From Antedon mediterranea (lineage: Eukaryota > Echinodermata > Crinoidea > Comatulida > Antedonidae): a stretch of 64,000 nucleotides of DNA. Position numbers and translations under genes: made by a program. Every line of letters starts with the position of its first letter. Positions within the stretch are counted from its first letter, which is position 1. The notes under the pieces were generated by a model. That model made no database searches. It was not told the origin of the DNA and saw only the letters and a program-made list of their open reading frames with translations. Positions 11,006-22,200 of this stretch are shown here, piece after piece. The DNA lies in the NCBI RefSeq assembly GCF_964355755.1, contig NC_092676.1, positions 5,500,288 to 5,564,287 of the forward strand, written 5' to 3'.

Positions 11006-11360
11006 TGGAAAAATCTATTGTCTCCTAAAAACATGCAAAATGAAAAAAAAATAATCAGACTTTGTAATGGGCCATTTGGTAGTTTTAATAACGTTATTCA
11101 CTTCTGTAGAAAAAAATAAATAAACATAATTATTTAACTTTTCACTATTTCACAATAAAAAGCAACGGTTAATTTTAACCAAAAACCATTGTCTGGCAGA
11201 CAATTTAGGTGTTTTTTTGCTTTAAATTACATTTTTTCAGGTAAAATTTTTTTTGATCCAATTTTTGGTCAAATAAATGGCTATTATAGGATATTAAAAT
11301 GGCATAGACCTATTCAACAAAAATTTAAAAAAAATTTTTTCATTGGTGCTATTTTAGATA
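11006..11360. mobile_element. Degenerate copy of TTAA-flanked MITE family M3
   Basis: Shares the blocks ATTGTCTCC-TAAAAACATG, TAATGGGCCATTT, GTAGAAAAAAAT and AACCATTGTCTGGCAG with the better copies at 27549, 34528 and 41085. The ends are decayed here. Confidence 0.5.
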
Positions 11361-11619
11361 AAAACAATTCATAAATGTAGTTTTGTGTATGATAAATTAA
11401 TTAGTTGACGATTTAGTCAATTTAAAAAAGAATTTATTAGTATAGTTTGTTAATGTTTATTATTGTTTTAATTATCTGAAGGTTTTAATAGATTTAAACA
11501 ATTCATAAATGTATAGTTTTTGTTGGTAATCGGTAAATATTTTAGTAGATTTCGAGATTGTTGTTTGGTAATGTTTTTTGTCATACTTTTGTAACAGATT
11601 TTCTAATGCAAACATCTTG

Positions 11620-11764
11620 TTAAGGCCAATTTACACAGACTAGCGGTTACGGTAAGCGGAAAAGCGGGTAGATTGTCCAACCTGTATCTATCCTGTGGGC
11701 GTTTCCGCTCATAGTTTTGTTCACTGCTTTCCGTTATCGCTCGTCTGTGTAAAATTGGCCTTAA
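11620..11764. mobile_element. Short MITE with TTAA flanks
   Basis: Inverted ends AAGGCCAATTTACACAGAC and its complement (GTCTGTGTAAAATTGGCCTT) flanked on both sides by TTAA, 145 bp in all. The TTAA flanks suggest piggyBac-type mobilisation. Confidence 0.7.
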
Positions 11765-12011
11765 GGAAGTAATCACCCTTAAGATTAATGTCAATCCTCT
11801 ATTAAAAAGATAATTTGAAAATAAGTGTTATTATGTGTGTGTTATAATTTGAGTATTCAAACAAAAGGACATCATTTTATCATTCGTGTTACACCGTTCG
11901 GCACTGGAATTATAAAAGACTCTACACAAATATATTTTTAAACTAGCAAATTTTTTAACATACTGTTATTCTTCAAGTCATCTTTCCCGCGATCATGTTC
12001 ATTTTAATCGT

Positions 12012-12286
12012 TTAAGCTTGGTTCCCATTAGGACGCAACGCAAACTTGGAGTGGAGCTGTGGCTTGGTGGTTATGATGCTTGGCTACCAATCTAAGGGTC
12101 CTGGGTTCAAGTCCTGTCATATGTCAGGGTTTTTTTCTCATGACAATTTACAACTCCACTCCCAAAGACCTAATAATAAGTCTTTGTTTATGTAGAGCAT
12201 CTTGTGTATGTGTTTGTCTTGTGAAATTATTAAATAGTTTATCCATCCTGTAATTGGCGGGTTACTCGCTGTTGGATGAGTATGAA

Positions 12287-12317
<31 letters not shown>

Positions 12318-12430
12318 CGAGTTGACCAATGACAAGCAAAAGATTGAATAAACCCTTCGCTTTTGATTGGTCAAACCCCTTGCGTTGCGTTACGCCGTTG
12401 TGTTGTTGCGTCTCTAGTGGAACCAATCAT
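12012..12430. mobile_element. MITE family M4 interrupted by a SINE
   Basis: Outer arms GCTTGGTTCCCATTAGGACG (left) and GTCTCTAGTGGAACCAATC (right) match the arms of the M4 copies at 31249, 51035 and 52527. The middle is occupied by a tRNA-derived SINE. Confidence 0.75.
12047..12316 (+). mobile_element. tRNA-derived SINE with poly(A) tail
   Basis: tRNA-like head with box A-like GTGGCTTGGTGGTTATGATG and box B-like GGGTTCAAGTCC, a tRNA-unrelated body, and a run of about 28 A at 12289-12316. A related copy lies inverted at 53690-53850. Pol III-transcribed, non-coding. Confidence 0.75.
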
Positions 12431-12521
12431 TAGTAATTGTTATACGGTAGAGTAGTGTATGTGCTGCGGCCTATGAGCAATTTTATTCAATATAGATTGT
12501 ATGCCGAGTATTAACATATTT

Positions 12522-12563
12522 AAAGACCACTACAGTAGGCCTACTGTAACTGTGGTCTTTTCT
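12522..12563. repeat. Short hairpin
   Basis: AAAGACCACTACAGTAGG and CCTACTGTAACTGTGGTCTTT form a near-perfect stem. Probably a MITE remnant. Confidence 0.5.
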
Positions 12564-12788
12564 TCAATTATACACGACAGACAACCGGAGCCACACTTCT
12601 CACCGTTTATATGCGTGCCTGTGTGTAGATCTAATAGCAAACGTAATTTATGAAAGCCAAGTACATTTTAATATATTCAGTCTCATAATTCATTTAATGC
12701 AATGTTTAAACAGAGAGGATATAACAATATCCAGGCTTTAAACTTACACATTTTGTTCCACTTTATCTGATATGAGCCATATATGTGG

Positions 12789-14419
12789 CTGGGGCGGATC
12801 CAGAAAATTTTGAGAGGGGGGGTCCGCCGATAAAAAGGGCACATCAGATATTGAGTATTTGAGCCACAGCCCCCCCATGGTGGGGGTTGTGGCGAAGCGA
12901 ATTTTGTTACAGGACACACTTAGATGGCCGGAAATGGCACTCTCGCACGCAAAATCCATGATAAATGGCACCTTTCTAGTTCGCCGGAAATGACACTTTA
13001 TTAGCAGGGATAACGATGCAAAATTAAAAGTTGTTATTTTTCAACCAATTTAAACATTATCTGTTGGTATTTTGTTTCAATATTCCAATAAAGAAAGAAT
13101 TACGAAAATCTGACTTGTAGTTTTCGAAATATAGGGTCTAAAACATTGCCGAAAATGATCGTTTTTAGCCACGAACGTTGTAAACAAATTGCGCCATTTT
13201 TCGCTAAAATAATTACATATAATTACGTTTTATAGTAATTTCTTTTATATATCAACATTGGAAATATCAATAAAATATGTTATTAAATGTTTATAAAATA
13301 TATAGAGTTGTTTATTTAACGGAATTCGTACAAATTCATTGCTCTAAATTTGTGTAGAGTACCGTTCAGTACAGAGAGATCACGTGACTTCTTGGTACAC
13401 GCGCACGAGAGAAAACATTCCGCTGTGGGTGTGATTCGTGTCCACCCACCAATCCAAAATAGCCAGAATCCAAAATCTTTCAACCGTGAGCTCTGCCGAT
13501 CGCGGGAAAGCTCAGCTTTGATTGGCTTACGATGAAATCATATCACAAAATGGTGGTTTTGTAGTTGAGCCTCACGTAATTTTCACAAATATTGTTTCAA
13601 AAATGAAATAAATGAACCTTCTTTATGGTATGTGTGATTTTTCTTTAAAAGATTTGAATAATAAAGGCTTCATGTCGAGAAAAAAACATTTTTTTGGCAC
13701 TTATAATAAATATTTCTCAGAGAAAAAAGCACATGGCTTGTAGAACTATATTATCTTGGCGTAGGAAGACAAACAAATCCCAGGTCATGAGAGGCTCAAC
13801 TATAAAAACAAGGTTGAATAGTATAGAAGTGTAAGGACCGTTCGATGATTTTTGAGTAAACAATCTACCGTGTATCATGGTCGTACGCGGTAGATAGTAC
13901 GATATTTTAACTACATTTTTTACATGTTTGGTTGGATGTAATGGAAATAAAAAATAGTTGATCTGATGGAATGATATGTGAATAAACAAATACTCAAAAG
14001 AATTATGTTTACAGTTCAATTATTTTCAGAATAATAATACATAAAAATGTGTTTACCAATGGACAAATAATCGCGTCAATGACAGAGCGCGCATGGTAAC
14101 GTACGCGGAGTTGAATCGTAAAAAGTTTACATGCGCCCTCTGTAGTATGCGAAACGATCTATTTTTAGAAGTTTAAGTAGAGATCATCACGCATCACCAC
14201 CTCTCACAATGCTCTTTGATCGGCCGCCGTAACTTAACATCGCGCTCATTGTGATAAATTTCTGTTTTTATTTTTGGGGTTAGTGTAGCTTACTCTGTGC
14301 ATACTAATATACACACAAATATGTCACACGAATTAAATATTGAACCTCTAAAAAAAGGGCACCCTTAAAATTTAGGGGGGGTCCGGACCCCGTGGACCCC
14401 CCCTCTGGATCCGCCCCAG
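12789..14419. mobile_element. Non-autonomous hAT-like element (1.63 kb)
   Basis: Terminal inverted repeats CTGGGGCGGATCCAG at 12789 and CTGGATCCGCCCCAG at 14405, with subterminal GGGGGGTCC(G) runs on each side and TGTGG directly outside both ends. The termini resemble the widespread CAGGGGCGGATCCA hAT ends. No transposase is seen inside, so it depends on another element. Confidence 0.75.
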
Positions 14420-15175
14420 TGTGGATGATGCGCGTCAAAAAATTGTTTCTGATTGGTCAGTAGTTCATTGTAACGACGACGGACTTTTACCACGCACGTA
14501 CGTCCACACACGCGTATTAAAAAGAACCTATTTTGGTATTACCCCACCTAGAGTCGAAGAAATGTCATGTGTACTGTATTGAAATGTGGTACGTATATTT
14601 TGTATTGATTGTGCAACAGCATGTTGTGTGTTGTTTAACTTGTTCTTTTATTTATGCTAGTAAATTTATTATATGCACGTTTTTATCTGTTAGTTATATT
14701 TATAAGGACCAGGCCCTAGGCCTATTTTCGATATTGTTTTGTGTGTTTACCTAGTCGTAAGCCGCAAGCTAGGCCTAGGCCGGAGAGAGGGAGGAGGATT
14801 ATTGTTGTAAATGTCAATGAGGAAAGTAGGCTGTCGTATACGTTATCATAATTTAAAGTCATTTCGCCTCTAGCCTTGGCCTATTCCCTTTTGTAGCTCT
14901 TTGACCTTAATCGGATGTTGTCGATTGCTCTAAATAATATTATAATTGTAATCAAAGGAGATTTGTTATTAACTAAATATTCGCTGGGATAGAGATATCG
15001 CATAGTATACATACTAGGCCTACTAGTAGGCTAGTCATAATAAATAATTTTTTGTTTAGTTTAGGCCTATATTGTAAGCTTACCCCGTGGCCCATACATA
15101 AAGATACGTTATCATAACTTTGCTGCTACTGTGGCTGCTAAGTACGATATATTTAATATTTATGCCTATGGGAAG
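14420..15175. other. Spacer, no gene seen
   Basis: Rich in AGGCCTA words. ORFs are short and without codon or homology support. Confidence 0.4.
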
Positions 15176-15184
15176 ATCAGTTTT

Positions 15185-15315
15185 CCATTCCTCTTTCTTG
15201 CTCCGCCAATAGAGGATAGATATGAGTGAGTGGCCAAGCGGTTAAGACAGTGGAACTATATTACCCTGCCCTATTAATATCTGCGAGGGTTCGAGCCTCA
15301 CTCTCTCCATGGTTC
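15185..15315 (+). mobile_element. tRNA-derived SINE (copy 1)
   Basis: GTGGCCAAGCGGTTAAGAC (D-arm/box A) and GGGTTCGAGCCTC (T-arm/box B), preceded by the non-tRNA leader CTTTCTTGCTCCGCCAATAG. A second copy with the same leader is at 17508, so this is a retroposon and not a functional tRNA gene. The head looks like tRNA-Leu or tRNA-Ser. Confidence 0.7.
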
Positions 15316-15429
15316 TGGTGGTAGAACGAGTCTTCTCGTATAAGGACAATAAACTGTGTAGGTACACATCTGGCTCATGTGAACCTAGTTTTGAAGGGGT
15401 TACCCTGGTGTACTAGTATGCAATCAGCC

Positions 15430-15796
15430 ACTGTCACACACAGACACTGTCACACACAGACACTGTCACACACAGACACTGTCACACACATACACTGTCA
15501 CACATAGACACTGTCACACACAGACACTGTCACACACAGACACTGTCACACACAGACACTCACACACACACTGTCACACACATACACTGTCACACATAGA
15601 CACTGTCACACATAGACACTGTCACACACAGACACTGTCACACACAGACACTGTCACACACAGACACTGTCACACACAGACACTGTCACACACATACACT
15701 GTCACACATAGACACTGTCACACATAGACACTGTCACACATAGACACTGTCACACACAGACACTGTCACACACAGACACTGTCACACACAGACACT
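15430..15796. repeat. 16-bp minisatellite
   Basis: About 22 units of CACTGTCACACACAGA, with T variants (ACATAGA, ACATACA). Confidence 0.95.
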
Positions 15797-16244
15797 TATC
15801 ATAATTGATCAAGAGGGCCCCTTGCTTGTCAGCATACGCTGTTTAGGGTCAGCCTCTATAAATAATAAGGTGAAATTAAAATAATTAACTATATTCTAGT
15901 AGTAGTTATAGTACAAGCATGGTTTTTCTTTCCATTACCACTCGTATGTGTACATTTTCCGTAAAACTGATAGGTGTTTTATTACTACTAGAGTAATTTT
16001 AATTTACCTATAATAGTAATAAATAGTGTCATTTTTAACCATATTTATAATTCAATTGTGGACATTTTAATCTGATATATTATTATATTTTAAAATTGAA
16101 ACATTGTAAAGCTTAATTTATAAATTTTAATAACCACAGCTTTGATGTACAGTAGTTTCATTAGGAAAACACATGTGAAACTACTGCTAGTGTCCTACTG
16201 TATAACTATAATTGTGTTGGTAACGTGAGGGATAAACAAACAAC

Positions 16245-19200
16245 ATGGGTGGCAAGCAGCGAACAAAAGGAAATGCACGGGTAAGTTTAAAATAATTGTA
16301 TTATATTCAAATCTACAAATCACTCACGGTTTAAAGGATTTTTCAACTTTTATTTGGAGACACTTTGGTACAATACAGTACAAAACAGGGGCAGATCCAA
16401 GGTTGGAGAGGTGCCAGCCGGCCCGGACCCCCCTAAATTTCACAAATTGTAATGCAAAAGATAGAACATCAAATTAAGCTCAGCCCTTCATCATTAATTA
16501 ATTAATTAAATCGATGCGATCAGTTGATACAGTTGGGCGGCTGCCGAGACTAAACAGCGTTTTAATCTGGCGGCTCGGCATTGTGTTTGTAGATTGGAGA
16601 ATGTTGTGTAATTGATACGTGACGTAACAACTCGCGAAACATGGTCAAATTACTGATATTTTTGCCTTTTTTTTGTGTTTATCCTTAAAATTCAGGAAAG
16701 TGACATAGTCTATCGTGTGCGTCCCATCAATAAACATCAGTGTGCCAAATGTGAACATGTACCGTTCAGTATTTTTGAAGGTGATACGTAAAATACGTAA
16801 TAATATATATATGTAGGCTGAGCATTTTTTGAACCCCATATCATCAATACTTGTCCAATAGCTTTTTGAATGTTAAAACTGTTGGTGTGCGCTGAAACAA
16901 ATTTACAATATTTAAACCATTGTTCGACCATCTGCGGTCATAATTTTTAAATTATTTTCTGAACGGAAAGGGGATTCCCCTACATAGCAACCACTGTGTT
17001 ACCACTTGTGACGTCACACACTGCACGCCTACCTCTTGATAATATATAGAGGGTGCTGTTGACCAAAAAAAAAACACTCACCTCTCGTTTTTTTAACTTC
17101 AGATGTTGGCATGTATGAAATGTTAAGAAATAAATAGCAGTTATCTGTTGATAACCAACTTCTATAAATAAAATTCCTATCAACCATTTTTTTTCCTCCT
17201 CAGCCTTCAAGCAGTGGAAGAGCAGCTGAATTATTAGAACGATCCAATCAAGGAACAGGTTTTGTAGGGTTTGGCACAATGTCAGGTGACCTGGGTTACG
17301 TGCCTACTGCTGTTGGTGCTGACGATTTTGATTCATGCCTTGACCCTGAAATTCGACTTGCTTTGCGTAAATTAACCAAACGGGACGCTATTACCAAGTT
17401 AAAGGTAAAGTGATTAACAACGTGAGTTGGTTTCCCGAATGATCGTAAAATCAAAACTCAATTCACTAATTTTACGGAACTTGGTCACCACCTATCCGAA
17501 GATCGGTTTTCCATTCCTCTTTCTTGCTCCGCCAATAGAGAATAGATATGAGTGCGTGGCCAAGCGGTTAAGACAGTGGTACCGTATTACCCTCCCTGCC
17601 ATATTAACATCTGCGACGATGGTTCGAGCCTTACCATGTCACCATGCCAATCCATACATGTAATTATGCATCCAAAATTTGAAATTAAATTACAAAAAAG
17701 TTGATCAAAAGTTTGTCTCATTTTTTTTTCTCATCCAGGCAATGCAAGAACTTGCAAGTCTATGCAAGGAGAAGGAGGAAGATTCTGTAGGAGGAATATT
17801 ACCTCACTGGCCTAGACTATACAGCAAACTGGCATTGGTAACAATGTTAATGTTATTAAGTCATTTTTTCATTGCTTTTCATTCTAAATTACTATTATCT
17901 CCCAAAATTTGCAGTAAAGCAAAATTGAAAAGCTAATTTATTTTTTTAAACATAACGCACAATGTACTGATTTCACAGCAAATGTATGATTTTTTATATA
18001 TAAACACAACAGGCACAGAATAAATTCTAAAACCACCTAGTGAAACACTGAAATTTAATTAATTTGAAACGATAAAGGCAAAGAAATCTGTAAGAATGAG
18101 AAAATATCTATTTATATATAGTGCCGTCTATTTCAATGATTGGTGTTACGATTAAAAAGAAAACATTATATCACCCTCTATTGTTTGATCACACTTTCAT
18201 AAAATGTTCAATTCTCTTCAATTTTGACCTTATCTGCAAAGACATCTGTATTCTACAGTCCAGATATCTGGTAACATAAAATTTCACAACATGAGAAAAT
18301 AAGTTTGTGATAGAAAGGTAGAATCAATAAAAAAAAATGTATATTTAGAATTTTTATTGGAAACCAATAAATAAAACAAAATTAATATTTAATTATTTTT
18401 ATTTACAGGATTATGATAAAAGAGTTCGTGAAGCAACCCAGTACGCATTTGAACAGATTTGTTTAAGGGTTGGACGAAAGTTAGCACCTCATTTGCGCTC
18501 TTTAATGGGCGTTTGGATCGTATCGCAATGTGACACGTACGCCCCAGCATCCTCTGCGGCCAAGTCGGCATTTCAAAAAGCATTTTCAACTGTGAAGCAG
18601 AGAGAAGCAGTCGCCTATTGCAAAGCAGAAGTTTTGGAGGTAAACAATAGTAATAATAAATAAATATTTCTGAAAATAATATATAAATATGATAAATAAT
18701 TTTCTTTTATTATTTTATTCCATATTGATATTACAACAATTAGTAGTATGATGTACTAGATAATATCTTTTCCTATAGACAGGTGTCGTTGACCTCGCTA
18801 TGACCTGAATGTGTGACGTTTAAACATGGCTATTGCTCTGTCTGCACTATCAAAGTTGTTTGACAAAAAAAGTGTGCCCAAATATGGTAGTGATATTCTT
18901 AAATATGGTAGTGATATGATATGGGCACATCACATTTTTTTATCACATAAAGTTTGATAGTGCAGACAGAGCTTTAGAATCCCCCTTTTAAAAACAAAAT
19001 TGGCTAAAAAAAAACAAGTTTATTGGACAATTACTTAAATTAGGTAATTAGAGGACAGCAGATAAATAGATGCTGAAATTTACTTAAATTATTAGTTTGT
19101 TAAACAATATCTAATAATATAAAATGAACTACAATTACTGCATTATTTATGCCAACTCTTTGTTTAAAATCACAGCATCTTCAGGATAACCTTTTTAACC

Positions 19201-22200
19201 AAACAGCAAGCACACTCAGTGAGGCAAAGTAAGTTAAACAAAGTTAGTTTTGATACTGGATCCTAAGGTCAAATAAAAATCGTTTTTAAATACATTGCCT
19301 TTCTGAAATGAAAACGATAACTGTATATATATAAAATAAACTGTGCCTATTTTAAAAATTATCACCAAGCAGAAAATGTAGCTCAAACATGAATAGTCTG
19401 CCCCTCCTAGTTTTGTTCTAATGAAATTTATTTTTAATTTATTGTAATTTATTATTTGTCTGAGTCATACAAAATCGTTTTTTGTCTTTTGACGGCTTAG
19501 AAATCCAAACAGCATTCAAACTTTCTGTAAAGCTCTGTCTACACTAGTAGTTTGACAAAAAAAAAATGTGATGTGCCCAAATATGGTGGTGATATGCCTA
19601 AATATGTAGTGATATGACATCATCATGTCCATATATGGCCACATCACATTTTTTGTCACATAAAGTTTGATAGTGGAGACAGAACTTAAGGTCTCAGTAT
19701 TCAATTTTTACAAGTTCAAATGTCTTAAATTTTTTTTAACGGATGTTTTATTTTCTCCATTAGATCGACTCCAGTTGAAGAATTGGAGGAGAAATATACA
19801 AGGAATCTAACATCGTCTTTACTGGCCTTGAGGGAACTAATTACAATGTTATCTCCTGAAGAACTACCAAAGATATCAGAGCAATTGGAAAACATCCTCA
19901 TAAATAACAAATTCTGGAAATTTGTGAAACATCAAAAACCATCGGTAAGGACTTCAAAAGTTTTACTCGTAAAACCCACTTTTCAAACCCTTCCCCTTTC
20001 CAAATTATATTCCCCAATAACAAAATCTAACAAAAGAATGATGTTGGTATAGGCCAAACTTAGAACAAATTTTATTTACATTTTAACAATTATTTTATAC
20101 AGAAATTTAAATTTCAATATCTGCATAAAGTATTCTGATAAGACAGATTTTAACATATGACAGATTATAACCTACGACCTATGACATGTGCAGGGTGAAA
20201 GGTCATAATTATTTAACAGGTCATTTTATTTGTCATTAGATTCGTAGTGCATTTTACACAGTCATTGGAGCATACTGTGAACACATACCAGAAACCCTTG
20301 AGATATACCTCATGCGTTCATCTGTGAACGTTCTAGGCAACCTTGATGAGTCGGACCCTACAGTTGTGAGCTCCCTCTGGCATGCGGCCCTGCTTATCAT
20401 CACCACCTATCCGGTAAGTAAACCATTTGTTGGGCTTAGATGGTTTCTATAAATACTAATTATTTTGTCAGGAGTGATTTGTGATTCAACATCTTTTATT
20501 TATGTTCAATAGAATAAGTTTTTTATCTTTCAATCTTCCTCATTTTCAAGGAAGTCTTTATTAATGTTGATATAAGTTTGCGGTACACCACGTATGTTAG
20601 TTCTGAAAAGAACTGTTGAGTTTCTCAACGTTTCGATCAATATGCTTTGATAGTCCTCAGGAGTTCATTCTCACTCCTGAGGACGATCAAAGCATTGATC
20701 GAAACATCAAGAAACTCAACAGTTCTTTTCAAAACTAACATATGTGGTGTACCGCAAACTTATATCAACATTTGATTTCGCCATGCAAACCTTCCAACAA
20801 TATAAGTCTTTATTAAGTTATTTAAATTCAGAGTTATAATATAAACTAGATTTAATTCGTCACTATGACGAATTATAGGTTATATGCATTGATTTAAATA
20901 AAGATAATTGATTGATTTAAGATATTTTGATTGATTGATTTTCTCAGAATCTTTAGTTATTTATAATATATGATAGGATCTTGCTAACGCAAATACAATA
21001 GCCGGTATCATAATCCGATCAAAGATCCTTCTGCGTATATAATGTCATAAACCACATTTTGTGTTTTTAAATAAATTTCATTATAAATCATCTGTATAAT
21101 CTATACACTAAGAAATACAATTGAACAAACAATACGGATAATAAAAAAAAATCTTATTTTGTTTCGTTTCCCAAGGTGAGACTCGAACTCGTTACCTTAA
21201 ATGCTATAGACACGAGCAAAGACCACCGAGCCAGACACAACTGACTAAAAAATATGGAAATATTCCTCCGTGTATTTACTATGCAGTAACCACTTTGGTG
21301 CAGATAGATTATTACATACCGCAATGAATTATAATGTTTTACTATGATGACATCTTTAAAGATTTTTAAAAATGATGCACTGTCAAACTATATACTTTTA
21401 ACTTTAATATATGAACTTCTTAAGGAAGAAAGTTAATGTTAAGTTTGTTATTTCGGCCTAAGAAAATTGTATAATTTGTTTGATTGTCGAAATAAATTGT
21501 TGTAAATTTAATATGCCATTAATGATGACTTAATCAACTTTTGTTCTCTTAATTTCATAATAAATCATACATATGATACATACACTTCAAGAAAATGAAA
21601 TAAAAAATCGGTGTTCCCGAGCATTCTAACGATATATATTAATTTTAAAATTTAGCATATTTTCACCATTTTGTTAACTTACACGTGCGTAGCCTGTCAC
21701 TTTTGACGTACTCGTATAACGCTGTTTGGCGTTGAAAAGTTAATACAATATGATGATATTGTTAAAGAAAGGTTATACAACAGTAATTGGACAAAAACAG
21801 TGCGCAATAACGTTTGACGCGCAGTGCGCGTGCAAAAATCTGCGCACTTATGGCCATTTTTAAACGCTTAAAATTGCCTGAAACGTACTCTAATTTCATC
21901 GAAAATAAATTCTGACAATTTTGAACATTTTAAGCGCGCGTACGCATGCGTTATATGCGCTACGCACGTAATTGTATTGCCATATGATGAAATATGACCT
22001 GAAATTTATGAGTACCAAATTTTGTTTAAAAGTGATTCATGCTTGTGAAGATATGATTACAAACGGGATTTCGTTAAATTGCGCGTAGACCGCGTAATGT
22101 TTGATTGCGCACCGTGAAAACATAACCACATCGATTCCTGGCCATAAGGAATATACTCTGAAAAATTGACTTAGTTAGATGAAACTGATATCAAGATAAT

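Noticed and set aside
15220-15310. Functional tRNA gene
   Set aside because: The same tRNA-like head with the same non-tRNA leader recurs at 17508; poor acceptor stem; a SINE.
15430-15796. CRISPR-like array
   Set aside because: Contiguous 16-bp units without unique spacers, in a eukaryotic genome.
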